From Candidatus Dormiibacterota bacterium (GTDB taxonomy: Bacteria; Chloroflexota; Dormibacteria; Dormibacterales; Dormibacteraceae), in assembly GCA_955652705.1 (NCBI GenBank), contig CATPBK010000014.1, positions 1 through 48,261 on the forward strand: 48,261 nt of DNA. The letters run 5' to 3'. Under the pieces are notes generated by a model, which was not told the origin of the DNA, did not search any database, and saw nothing but the letters and a program-made list of their open reading frames with translations. A program made the position numbers and the translations under genes. The stretch's first letter is position 1. Every line of letters starts with the position of its first letter. Shown here in pieces: positions 35,117 through 43,191 of this stretch.

Positions 35117-36634
35117 TCAGAGGTAGGTCTGCAGGCGCGCTCGCATATCCTGCTCGAGCTTTACGAGCAACGCCGAGTCGACGAACAGCAGTGAGATCTG
35201 GCTGACCTGGGAGACCGCCTGATCAATGCCACCCTGAGACCGCTCAGCCGAGCCCAGAAGGTCCTTCACCTTCCGCGAGCGGGCGCCCAGCGCCTGGTCT
35301 GCCATGCCCTGCAGGTCAGCCACTACCGCCTCCCAGTCGGGCGGCGGTTTGGCGCCTGGCGGAGCGTCGGAGACGCGCGGCGGCTCGGGGGCCGGTGCCG
35401 GTGACTCGAATTCGGCTGGCGCCGCTGGTTCCGGCACCGGTGTGGCCATCGAATCGGTGAAGGCCGGCATGGTGGCGGTTTCCACCATTCGCGGCAGCTG
35501 TTCGGTACCTTTTTCGGTCGGTTCCGGCGGAGCCGAGCGCCCGGCCCGCGGGCGCTGGCCCACCACTTCGTCCACGTTCAGCGGGGGGCGTCCCGAGGCA
35601 TGGTCCGCTCGCTTTACCTCGATCATCGCCTTCTCGTCGGCGCAGAGATCGAGCACGATCTTCGGGTCTTCGTCGATGGATCTGGATTCGCTGGTGTACG
35701 CGCCGGTCGCCTTTCCGTCCGTGAGGATCACGATGCCCGTCCCCCGCTCCGCACGCACCATGACGCTGCCGGTCAGCTTGCGGTCATGCAGGAACTTGAG
35801 AAGGGCGGGCATGTCCACCCAGGAGGCGTAGAGCTCGGTGTACACGGGTTGCGCAACGACCAGGTCGTAAAGGCCGTCCACAATTTCGCCGGGGAGCCCG
35901 ACAACGTCGAGTACACCGTGCCCGTGCGTGACCTCGTCATTGAATAGATGCAGCGCTTGGCGGCCGCGGTCGACATGCTCGCCGGCGTCGAAGACGCACT
36001 CCTGAGCCTTGCCGTCCTTGAACAAGATGAGGCCGGTAGCGCCCTCTGTGAGGAGGCGCACGTAGCCCGTGTAGCCCTCGCTTTCTAGCGTCGTGATGAG
36101 TCGGGGAAAATCGACAAACGACGTCTTCAAAGAGTCATACACAACCTCGCCCGCCGGTACGGGAAACGGCTCCCGACCGTGCTTCGGGCTGGGCCGATGC
36201 TTGACTCCTTTGCGCACTGGCGCTTCCTCTTCCACCTGCACCTCCGCCTTCGCTTCTTCGCGCTCCGCGGGCTCGAGAGCGGGCTCCTCTGCGGCGGGTT
36301 GCTCGGCAACGCCCACTTCGCCGCCGGGCGCCAGGCCGTTCTCTCCCGCCGCGTTGACGAGCTCAGGGATGGTCATCTTGACGGTTTCATCAGCGGGCAG
36401 TTTGGCCTTGGCGTCGAACGCGAAGTCGCCATCTCCAAAGCTGAGCGCGCCCAGCACCGCATCATCGCCGGTATGCCCTTCGCCACTCGCGTGGAAGAGG
36501 TGCCCGAAGAGGAAGTAGAGCGTGTAGGCGGCGCCGTTGTTCTTGACTGTCAGCGTGCCCGTGGCGCGCTCCGTCTGCGCCCCCTCCAGGAGGGAACGCA
36601 GCGCAGTTTCCTTGAGCGAGCCTTTAGCCTGCAA
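35117..36634 (-). CDS. DUF4388-type repeat protein
   Basis: 505 residues from TTG 36634, with GGGGAAG just upstream. The N-terminal ~95 residues match DUF4388: LRSLLEGAQTERATGTLTV and FLFGHLFHASGEGHTGDDAV. Two further copies of the same fold pattern appear at roughly 165-260 (EGYTGYVRLLTEGATGLILF) and 265-350 (RKLTGSVMVRAERGTGIVIL). A Pro-rich linker leads to a helical C-terminus. DUF4388 occurs in signalling and gliding-related proteins; the biochemical role is unknown. No signal peptide. Confidence 0.7.
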   Translation of the reverse strand: MQAKGSLKETALRSLLEGAQTERATGTLTVKNNGAAYTLYFLFGHLFHASGEGHTGDDAVLGALSFGDGDFAFDAKAKLPADETVKMTIPELVNAAGENGLAPGGEVGVAEQPAAEEPALEPAEREEAKAEVQVEEEAPVRKGVKHRPSPKHGREPFPVPAGEVVYDSLKTSFVDFPRLITTLESEGYTGYVRLLTEGATGLILFKDGKAQECVFDAGEHVDRGRQALHLFNDEVTHGHGVLDVVGLPGEIVDGLYDLVVAQPVYTELYASWVDMPALLKFLHDRKLTGSVMVRAERGTGIVILTDGKATGAYTSESRSIDEDPKIVLDLCADEKAMIEVKRADHASGRPPLNVDEVVGQRPRAGRSAPPEPTEKGTEQLPRMVETATMPAFTDSMATPVPEPAAPAEFESPAPAPEPPRVSDAPPGAKPPPDWEAVVADLQGMADQALGARSRKVKDLLGSAERSQGGIDQAVSQVSQISLLFVDSALLVKLEQDMRARLQTYL

Positions 36635-36702
36635 GTAACTTCCCCAAATTCTGCAGCCTTTTCATGGCAAGCGGTGATCTCGGACCGCCGCCGAATCACG
36701 GC

Positions 36703-36708
36703 TAGTAT
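36703..36708 (+). promoter_or_regulatory. -10 box of the histidine phosphatase
   Basis: TAGTAT ends eight bases before ATG 36717, again the spacing of a leaderless transcript. Confidence 0.45.
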
Positions 36709-36716
36709 AAAACCCG

Positions 36717-37382
36717 ATGTCAGATTCGGGCGCCAGGGCGACACCGCCCGATCCGCCCGAAACAATCCGGCCCCACCGCCTGAGCCTGATCTTGGTTCGG
36801 CACGGTTGTTCCACCTGGAACACGGAGCAGCGCATCCAGGGCCAGCTCGATCCGCCGCTGTCCGAGCTGGGTCGGGAGCAGGCGCGGCGCTTGGCGGAGC
36901 GCTTGGCGGACGTCCACCTGGACGGGTTCTACACGAGTGATCTGCAGCGTGCGGCCGACACCGCTGGAGCGGTGGCGGAGCGGCTCGGACGCGCTCCGGA
37001 AAGAGTTCCCGCGTTGCGCGAAATCGCGCTCGGCGAGTGGGAAGGTTTGACCAGGGCGGAGATCACCGAGCGCTATCCAAAGCAGTGGCAGGCCTGGCTC
37101 AAGCAGCCCGACTGGGACATCGTGCCGGGCGGCGAGGGCACGCGGCGCTTTGAGGAGCGGGTCGGCCGGGGCCTGGACCAGTTGATGGAGCGGCACCCGA
37201 CGGGAAGGGTGCTGGTCGTCACGCACGGCGGGGTCATCCAGGTCGCCCTCCTGCGCGTGGTGGGACGATCATCGAACGGCCTCTTTCCTTTCACTATCGA
37301 GAACACCTCTCTCACGGTCATCGAGGGACGTCCGCCTCGGATGGTCGTCTCGAGGGTGAACGACACCTGCCATCTGAACTGA
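36717..37382 (+). CDS. Histidine phosphatase (phosphoglycerate mutase superfamily)
   Basis: 221 residues. The catalytic motif is LVRHGCSTWN, with phospho-His at H29 and the second His in VVTHGGVIQVALL. Length and motifs suit broad-specificity phosphatases (CobC/GpmB type) rather than glycolytic mutase. About 20 Pro-rich residues precede the domain. A near-parS sequence at 36807 is explained by this motif. The stop overlaps the CTG candidate start of the next gene. Confidence 0.88.
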   Translation: MSDSGARATPPDPPETIRPHRLSLILVRHGCSTWNTEQRIQGQLDPPLSELGREQARRLAERLADVHLDGFYTSDLQRAADTAGAVAERLGRAPERVPALREIALGEWEGLTRAEITERYPKQWQAWLKQPDWDIVPGGEGTRRFEERVGRGLDQLMERHPTGRVLVVTHGGVIQVALLRVVGRSSNGLFPFTIENTSLTVIEGRPPRMVVSRVNDTCHLN

Positions 37383-38335
37383 GTGAAGCCGCCTGGGACG
37401 CCGAGCTGTCCCGGCTGCAGAGCCCGGCGCCGCTATTGCAGAGCTGGGCCTGGGGCGAGGTGCAACGGCGCGCCGGCTGGCGGGTGCAAAGGGTCCGGGT
37501 CGGCGAGTCGGGGCTGGCGTCGGTGCAGCTCCGGGGTCGGCCGCCCCTGGAGCGTGGTTACGTGCCGCGGGGACCCGTGGCCGCCGAGCCGGCGGCCCTT
37601 AGGGCGCTCGTGAGCTGGGCTCGGGAGCGCCGCCTGGCCCGGTTGCGGGTCGAGCCGGAGGCCGGCGCCGAGCTCGCTACGGAGCTGCGCGAGCTCGGGT
37701 TTCGGCCGGGACCTTTCGTTCAGCCGCAGCACACCCTGATCGTGCCGCTGGCCGACCCCGACCAGATGCTCGCCTCTTTCAAGCGCGGTACTCGCTACAA
37801 CATCCGGCTGGCGGAGCGGGGCGGCATCACCGTGGTGGAGGGCCGCGACGCCGCCGAAATGGAGCGCCAGGCCGCCGCCAGCGCCTCCCGCCAGAGGATC
37901 AACCTGCCCAGCCGCGCCTACTTCGAAGTTCTCCTCGACCGCCTGCCTTCGGCGCGCACCTACATCGCGCAATTTGAGGGTGAGGCGGTCTCCGCGCTGC
38001 TCGTCGCTCACCACGATGGGCGGGCCTACGACCTCTACAGCGGGTCGAATGGCCGGAATGCCCGATTGAAGCCGGCTTATGCCACGAAATGGGCCGCCCT
38101 CACCGGCGCCCTCCGGGCGGGGTGTCGCGACTACGATCTGTGGGGAGTCTCGCCCGGACCCGACCGCTCCCACCCTTGGTATGGACTCTGGGAGTTCAAA
38201 TCCGGCTTCGGCGGGGAGCTGGTCGAGTACGTGGGCTGCTGGGACCTGGTCCTCGGCGAAGTTCGCCACGCCGTGGCCGAGGTTGGAGAGCGCGCTCGCC
38301 GGCGGGTGGGCAAGCTACTTCGCAGGGGTGATTGA
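37379..38335 (+). CDS. FemAB/FemX-type peptidyltransferase
   Basis: About 318 residues if it starts at CTG 37379, which overlaps the upstream TGA (CTGA); TTG 37436 gives 299. The N-terminal sequence before TTG 37436 (AAWDAELSRLQSPAPLLQSW) fits the family, favouring the upstream start. The double GNAT fold shows VPLADPDQMLASFKRGTRYN, VSALLVAHHDGRAYDLYSG and YATKWAALTGAL, ending YGLWEFKSGFGGELVEYVG. Relatives add amino acids to peptidoglycan stem peptides using aminoacyl-tRNA, which relates to the murE nearby. No ATG is available. Confidence 0.82.
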   Translation: MSEAAWDAELSRLQSPAPLLQSWAWGEVQRRAGWRVQRVRVGESGLASVQLRGRPPLERGYVPRGPVAAEPAALRALVSWARERRLARLRVEPEAGAELATELRELGFRPGPFVQPQHTLIVPLADPDQMLASFKRGTRYNIRLAERGGITVVEGRDAAEMERQAAASASRQRINLPSRAYFEVLLDRLPSARTYIAQFEGEAVSALLVAHHDGRAYDLYSGSNGRNARLKPAYATKWAALTGALRAGCRDYDLWGVSPGPDRSHPWYGLWEFKSGFGGELVEYVGCWDLVLGEVRHAVAEVGERARRRVGKLLRRGD

Positions 38336-39102
38336 TGAGCGGGCTCTCCTCCTCGGACAATCAGGTCGTGGAAGCCGAGGCGTCCGGGCCAGCGGAGGCC
38401 GTCGTCAGTCGCCGGATCCTGCTCGTTGACGCCGACACCTCATTCCGGAAGGAGCTGCGCCTAAGCTGCGAGCAGTACGGCTACCAGGTGGTCGAGGCGG
38501 AGACCGCCGCCGACGGCCTGCGCGAATTCGAAGAGAAGCAGCCGAGCCTGGTGGTGTTGGACGTGATCCTGCCCGACGGTTCCGGCTTCGACCTTTGCCG
38601 CAATATCCGCCGCCAGGACGCCCGAGTCCCGGTGATGATCGTCAGCAGCCGCGGCGAGGAGATCGATGTAGTCGTGGGTCTCGAGATCGGCGCCGACGAC
38701 TACGTGATCAAACCGGCCCGGACCCGGGAGCTGCTGGCGCGGATCGCCGCCCACCTGCGCAAAGCCCGCCTCGATACTCAGGAGAGCAGCCCGGGCCGGC
38801 TCGAGTTCAAAGATCTCGCCATCGACATCAACGAGCGCCGTGTCTTCAAGGATGGAAAGGAGGTCGATCTGACGCACACCGAGTTTGACCTCCTGGCCTA
38901 CCTGGCGACCCACGCCGGCAAGGTGATGAGCCGCGAGAAGATCCTGAACCACGTCTGGGGTTACGAGTATCCGATCGAGACGCGCCTCATCGACGTGCAC
39001 ATCCGGAACCTGCGCCGCAAGATCGAGACGAACTCCTCGCGGCCCTACTACATCCTGGCCGTGCCGGGAATCGGCTACCGGTTCACGAGCGCACGGGCAT
39101 AG
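38335..39102 (+). CDS. OmpR/PhoB-family response regulator
   Basis: 255 residues from ATG 38335, coupled to the FemAB gene (TGATG). About 25 extra residues precede the receiver domain. The receiver has acidic VDADTS (D33, D35), phospho-acceptor D76 in VVLDVILPDGSG, and the KP pair in DDYVIKPARTREL. The C-terminal winged helix ends with YILAVPGIGYRFTS. No kinase lies beside it, so it is an orphan here. Its 3' end overlaps the facing glycosyltransferase by 20 bases. Its place after the FemAB gene hints at an envelope-related regulon. Confidence 0.92.
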   Translation: MSGLSSSDNQVVEAEASGPAEAVVSRRILLVDADTSFRKELRLSCEQYGYQVVEAETAADGLREFEEKQPSLVVLDVILPDGSGFDLCRNIRRQDARVPVMIVSSRGEEIDVVVGLEIGADDYVIKPARTRELLARIAAHLRKARLDTQESSPGRLEFKDLAIDINERRVFKDGKEVDLTHTEFDLLAYLATHAGKVMSREKILNHVWGYEYPIETRLIDVHIRNLRRKIETNSSRPYYILAVPGIGYRFTSARA

Positions 39103-40249
39103 CCGGCCGCCGGCTCGTTACCAGCTCTTCGTAAACCTCGATCAAGCCGTCCAAGTTGCGGTCGAGAGAGAAGCGTTCCAGCACGCGCTGCCTCGCCAGG
39201 CGGCCCAGCTCGGGGATCAAGAAAGGCAGGTCGAGCAGCTGGCGGATGGCCATCTCCAGCTCGACCGAAAGGTTGGAAGGGTCGATCACGATGCCGGCCC
39301 CGCCCAGGGCTTCGCCGTCGCTGCCCACGTCCGTGGCGACGGTCGCCACGCCGCAGGACATCGCTTCCAGCATGGAAAGGGAAAGGCCCTCGACCGAGGA
39401 GGGCAGCAAGAAGGCGTCGGCCGCGCGCAGGATCGCGATGCGCTCCGACTCTTCGGCGATGTGGCCGGTGAAGATGACGCGGCGGTCGCGGTAAAAACGC
39501 TCCAGGCGGCGCCGTTCGGTTCCAGAGCCCATGATCAAGAGCTTGGTGGAAGCGGGCGGATCCGCGTGCAGGAACGCTTCCAGCAGGACGTCCACGTTCT
39601 TCTCGGCGTCGACCCGGCCCATGAACAGAAAGAGCCGCTCGGCGCCGAAGCGGCGCTTGCGGTCGGAAGGGCCGGGCGAGTATTTCTCGACGTCCACGCC
39701 GTTCGGGATGATGAGCAGGGTCCGGGCCGGTACGCCGAGCTTCAGGAGGACGTCGCGCTGGCTGGCCCCGAAGACGATCACCCTGTCGCACTGCTTCAGC
39801 GCCGGGGCGTAGAGGCGATAGGCGGCGCTGAAGACCTGCGCCACCACGTTGCGGCGGCGGTCGAACGCCACATGAAACGTGGCCACGAAAGGGATGCCGA
39901 GCTCCCGGCAGAGCTTGGGAAGGTCGAAGTCGAGGCTCGAGAACCAGAAGCTCGCGTGCACCACGTCGAACTCGTGCCGCCGGAGGCGGTCGGCGAGCTT
40001 GCGCTTGGCGCGCGGCGTCGAAAGGATGACGGTCTTGACGAGGCTGATCGAGTCGAGTGGGACCGACTCCTCGTCTTCGGTGGCACCATCCCGCGGCTGC
40101 CCGGTCCAGTCGCCGTGGTGGAAGAACGTGACCTGCAGGCCCTTCCGCCGGAGCCCAGCCGTGATTTCCCGAGAGTAGGTGGCCATGCCGCCCCCGAGCT
40201 TGGCCGACTTGTGACCCAGCCAGGCGACGCGCAGCCGGCTGCCGCTCAT
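39083..40249 (-). CDS. GT4 glycosyltransferase
   Basis: 388 residues from ATG 40249. The N-terminal domain has AWLGHKSAKLGGGMATYSRE, typical of GT4. The C-terminal domain has IPNGVDVEKYSPG, LFLFMGRVDAEKNVDVLLEA and PSSVEGLSLSMLEAMSCGVA. It is cytosolic and could act in cell-wall, glycolipid or capsule synthesis. Acceptor unknown. It starts four bases inside the folK stop, so it lies downstream in a folP-folK-glycosyltransferase unit, which is an unusual pairing. Confidence 0.85.
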   Translation of the reverse strand: MSGSRLRVAWLGHKSAKLGGGMATYSREITAGLRRKGLQVTFFHHGDWTGQPRDGATEDEESVPLDSISLVKTVILSTPRAKRKLADRLRRHEFDVVHASFWFSSLDFDLPKLCRELGIPFVATFHVAFDRRRNVVAQVFSAAYRLYAPALKQCDRVIVFGASQRDVLLKLGVPARTLLIIPNGVDVEKYSPGPSDRKRRFGAERLFLFMGRVDAEKNVDVLLEAFLHADPPASTKLLIMGSGTERRRLERFYRDRRVIFTGHIAEESERIAILRAADAFLLPSSVEGLSLSMLEAMSCGVATVATDVGSDGEALGGAGIVIDPSNLSVELEMAIRQLLDLPFLIPELGRLARQRVLERFSLDRNLDGLIEVYEELVTSRRPAMPVRS

Positions 40250-40659
40250 CTCCCCAGTATGTCGGGACGCAGCTCGCTTAACTGTTCACGAAGGAAGGCG
40301 CGGTCGCGAAGGCCGGGATGCGGGATCTGGAGGTCGGGCTCCGCCAGCTCCAAGTCGCCGAACAGGAGGATGTCGACGTCGATCTCCCGGGGACCCCAGC
40401 GGTAGGTCGGAGTGCGGCCCACGTCTGCCTCCACCTGTTTGGCAATAGCGAGCAGTTCGCGAGGGTTGCCGGCAAACTCGACCTCCAGTACTTGGTTCAA
40501 GAAGGCTGGCTGATCCGTGACGCCGAATGGCTCAGTCTCTTGGACCGATGTAAAACGTTTTACAAGGACCCCGAGTGCCTCCAGATGCGTCCTCGCCAGG
40601 TGCAGGTTCAGAGCGCGGTCGCCCAGGTTGGAGCCAAGCCCCAGGTAGGCGATCGTCAC
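40246..40659 (-). CDS. folK: HPPK, dihydropterin pyrophosphokinase
   Basis: 137 residues, slightly short. It pyrophosphorylates 6-hydroxymethyl-dihydropterin in folate synthesis. Motifs are AYLGLGSNLGDR, QETEPFGVTDQPAFLNQV and GPREIDVDILLFG. A parS-like palindrome at 40549 encodes VKRFTS, just before the conserved ETEPFG, where homologs vary. Overlaps folP by four bases. No folB is present here. Confidence 0.93.
   Translation of the reverse strand: MTIAYLGLGSNLGDRALNLHLARTHLEALGVLVKRFTSVQETEPFGVTDQPAFLNQVLEVEFAGNPRELLAIAKQVEADVGRTPTYRWGPREIDVDILLFGDLELAEPDLQIPHPGLRDRAFLREQLSELRPDILGR
40549..40564. other. parS-like site 7 (inside folK)
   Basis: TGTAAAACGTTTTACA, a perfect palindrome. The encoded VKRFTS is the same hexapeptide as at the site in the helicase gene, because the frame is the same. 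Confidence 0.8.
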
Positions 40660-41462
40660 CGCAGCGCGGTAGCGACGCGCACGACCCGGAGCATCTCCTT
40701 CACGTCGTGGACGCGGACGAGGTCAGCTCCCCGCAGCACCGCCGCGGCGACCGTCGCTGCGGTGCCCTCGAGTCGGTCGCTAGGCGGCGCGTCATCCAGC
40801 AGCTTGCCGATGAATGACTTGCGCGACGTGCCCACCAGGACCGGCTGTCCGAGGCGTTGCAGCTCACCGAGCCGCCGCAGCAGGACCAGGTTCTGTTCCC
40901 AGGTCTTACCGAAACCGATCCCGGGGTCGACGATGACGCGCTCCCGGGCAACGCCGGCTCCAGCTGCCAGAGCGACACTCTCGGCCAGGCTCTCGATCAC
41001 CTGGCCGACCAGATCGTGGTAGTGAGTGCCATCCTGGTTGTGCATCACGACCAGGCCGAGCCCACGCTCGGACGCGAGCTCCGCCAACCTTGGCTCGCGG
41101 CGTAGGCCCCAGATGTCGTTGATGACGCGCGCGCCGGCATCGGTCGCGGCCTGGGCCACGTCGAGCTTGCTGGTGTCGATCGAGACCGGGACGCCGGCCC
41201 GGGCGGCCAGTTCTTCGACCACCGGCAGGACCCGCCGGAGCTCCTCTTCAGCGGCGACCGGCTGATGTCCCGGCCGAGTCGACTCGCCGCCCACGTCCAG
41301 CAGGTCGGCCCCCTCGCGGGCGAGGCGAAGCCCGCGCTCGATCGCCTCCTTCGGATCGACCAGGCCCTCTCCGCTGAAGGAGTCGGGGGTGGCGTTGACG
41401 ATGCCCATCACGAATACCCGGCTTCCCCACTCGAACTCCCGGTTGCCCAGGATCGCCCGCAC
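40656..41462 (-). CDS. folP: Dihydropteroate synthase
   Basis: 268 residues from GTG 41462. It joins pABA to the pterin pyrophosphate, the step after FolK. Motifs are MGIVNATPDSFS, LLDVGGESTRPG, INDIWGLR, VIVDPGIGFGK and LVGTSRKSFIGKLL. Divergent from murE with a 26-base gap. It is the target of sulfonamides in other species. Confidence 0.95.
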   Translation of the reverse strand: MRAILGNREFEWGSRVFVMGIVNATPDSFSGEGLVDPKEAIERGLRLAREGADLLDVGGESTRPGHQPVAAEEELRRVLPVVEELAARAGVPVSIDTSKLDVAQAATDAGARVINDIWGLRREPRLAELASERGLGLVVMHNQDGTHYHDLVGQVIESLAESVALAAGAGVARERVIVDPGIGFGKTWEQNLVLLRRLGELQRLGQPVLVGTSRKSFIGKLLDDAPPSDRLEGTAATVAAAVLRGADLVRVHDVKEMLRVVRVATALR

Positions 41463-41488
41463 CCGTCGAATTATCCTGTAGACCTTCG

Positions 41489-42976
41489 ATGAAGCTTGCC
41501 GAGCTGGCCGCCGCCGTGCCGGGGGCGGTGATCGAGGCGGGCGGGGACGTCGAGATCTCGGGGCTCGCTTACGATTCCCGCGCTGTTGGACCGGGCGATC
41601 TTTTCGTGGCGGTCCGTGGTCTCACCGTGGACGGCCATTCCTTCCTGGCCGAGGCAGCAGGACGTGCCGCGGCCGTTGCGGTCGAGCGCATGAGCGGCAT
41701 CCCGGCGGGCACACCGACCCTGCGTCTGCCTTCGACCCGCCGCGGCCTGGCGGAGCTGGCGGCCGCCTTCTACGGCTGGCCTTCGCGGCATCTGAAGATG
41801 GCCGGCGTGACCGGCACCGACGGCAAGACGACGACCACCCACCTGGCTGCGCACCTTCTGGACGCCTGCGGCCTGCCCTGCGGCGCGATGAGCACCGTCT
41901 CCTTCATGGCGGCTGGCCAGTCCAGCTCTAACGACACCGGCCAGACCACCATCGAAGCCCCGGAGCTGCAGGCCTGGCTGCGCCGGATGGCCGACCAGGG
42001 GCTTTCTCACGTCGTGGTCGAAGTCACCTCCCACGCGCTCGTCCAGCAGCGCGTCGGTGCCTGCGATTTCGACGTCGCCGCTTTCACGTACATCGGCCGT
42101 GACCACCTCGACTATCACCGCACCTGGGAGGACTACATCGCCGCAAAAGGGAGGCTTATCGACGTCACCTCCAGCGGCGCGTCAAAGGGCCTTCCCAAGA
42201 CTGCGGTCTTGAACCGCGATGACGCTAGCTATGACGCGCTGGCCCAGCATCCGATCGAACGACGCTGGAGCTACTCTCTCGGCGGATCTGCGGACATCCG
42301 GGCAGTGGACCTGATGCCGGCTGCTGAAGGTTGGCGCTTCCAGCTCGCGACGCCCCTCGGCGAAGCGCCGGTACACCTCCCTCTCCTCGCCCGATTCAAT
42401 GTCTACAACGCTCTCTGCGCGGCCGGGATCTGCCTGGCGCTCGGCGCCGACCTGGCTGGGGTGGCCGAAGGCTTCGGCAGCTTTCGCGGGGTGCCCGGGC
42501 GCTTGCAGCGCATTGATCTCGGCCAATCATTCACCGTCTATGTCGATTTCGCCCACTCGGCCGGCTCTTTGGCGAGCGCTCTGGCCGAGCTCAGGCCTCT
42601 GACCGAGAATCGTTTGATCGCTGTGTTCGGCACCACCGCCCGGAGCGACCACGACCGGCCGGGCATGGGCCGGGCGGCGGCGCTCGGCAGTGACTTCTTC
42701 ATCATCACGACCGACGATCCGGTGGACGAGGACCCCGCCGAGATCGCGCGGGAGGTCGCCGCCGGCGTCGAGGCACGGTCGCCGGGCAAGGACTACGAGA
42801 TCATCCTGGACCGGCGCACCGCCATCCGCCACGCCATTGAGCTGGCGCGCCCGGGCGACGTGGTTCTGCTGGCCGGCAAGGGACATGAGCGGTCCATGGT
42901 CACCGCGAAGGGCCGCGAACCCTGGGACGAGGTGGGCGAGGCGGAGGCCGCCATCCGGGAGGTGCTCCGGGCCTAA
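41489..42976 (+). CDS. murE: UDP-MurNAc-tripeptide synthetase MurE
   Basis: 495 residues. MurE adds the third amino acid to the peptidoglycan stem. The ATP loop is GVTGTDGKTTTTH (106-118), and YIGRDHLDYHRTWEDYIAAK includes the carbamoylated lysine region. In enzymes using meso-DAP the motif is DNPR; here it is DDPV (409-412), so the substrate may be Lys, ornithine or another diamino acid. VDFAHSAGSL differs slightly from the usual VDYAHTPDSL. A TATCCT lies 11 bases before the ATG. The nearby FemAB gene fits a cross-bridge on such a residue. Confidence 0.9.
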   Translation: MKLAELAAAVPGAVIEAGGDVEISGLAYDSRAVGPGDLFVAVRGLTVDGHSFLAEAAGRAAAVAVERMSGIPAGTPTLRLPSTRRGLAELAAAFYGWPSRHLKMAGVTGTDGKTTTTHLAAHLLDACGLPCGAMSTVSFMAAGQSSSNDTGQTTIEAPELQAWLRRMADQGLSHVVVEVTSHALVQQRVGACDFDVAAFTYIGRDHLDYHRTWEDYIAAKGRLIDVTSSGASKGLPKTAVLNRDDASYDALAQHPIERRWSYSLGGSADIRAVDLMPAAEGWRFQLATPLGEAPVHLPLLARFNVYNALCAAGICLALGADLAGVAEGFGSFRGVPGRLQRIDLGQSFTVYVDFAHSAGSLASALAELRPLTENRLIAVFGTTARSDHDRPGMGRAAALGSDFFIITTDDPVDEDPAEIAREVAAGVEARSPGKDYEIILDRRTAIRHAIELARPGDVVLLAGKGHERSMVTAKGREPWDEVGEAEAAIREVLRA

Positions 42977-43191
42977 CTGGGGCTGCCGCGGCCACCCCCG
43001 ACCATGCGCACGATCTCGACCCGGTCACCGGCTTGTAAAACGTGGAACACGAAGTCGTCGCGGGCCAGAATCTCGCCGTTGAGCTCGACTGCGACCGCCC
43101 GCGGATCGGTGCCCAGCTCGCGTAGGTAGTCGAGCAGCGGGAGGGGAGCCTTCAGCTCCACGTCGCGCCCGTTGACGTGGACTGAGATCAC
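42973..43191 (-). CDS. thiS: Sulfur carrier protein ThiS
   Basis: 72 residues from GTG 43191, which overlaps the thiE stop (GTGA); the longer frame to 43239 lies within thiE. ThiS carries sulfur as a C-terminal thiocarboxylate to ThiG. The ubiquitin-like fold is ISVHVNGRDVELKAPLPLLD with AGDRVEIVRMVGGG. It does not end at the Gly-Gly but continues as RGSPS, so it may need trimming before activation. A parS-like site lies inside and encodes FHVLQ. Its stop overlaps the murE stop. Confidence 0.85.
   Translation of the reverse strand: MISVHVNGRDVELKAPLPLLDYLRELGTDPRAVAVELNGEILARDDFVFHVLQAGDRVEIVRMVGGGRGSPS
43034..43049 (-). other. parS-like site 8 (inside thiS)
   Basis: TGTAAAACGTGGAACA on the plus strand. 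It gives FHVLQ in ThiS, as site 2 does in GcvPA, including a rare TTA leucine. Confidence 0.8.

Noticed and set aside
36807-36822. TGTTCCACCTGGAACA resembles a ninth parS-like site
   Set aside because: It lacks the central ACGT, and the bases encode the conserved catalytic RHGxSTWN motif of the phosphatase, so coding constraint explains it.
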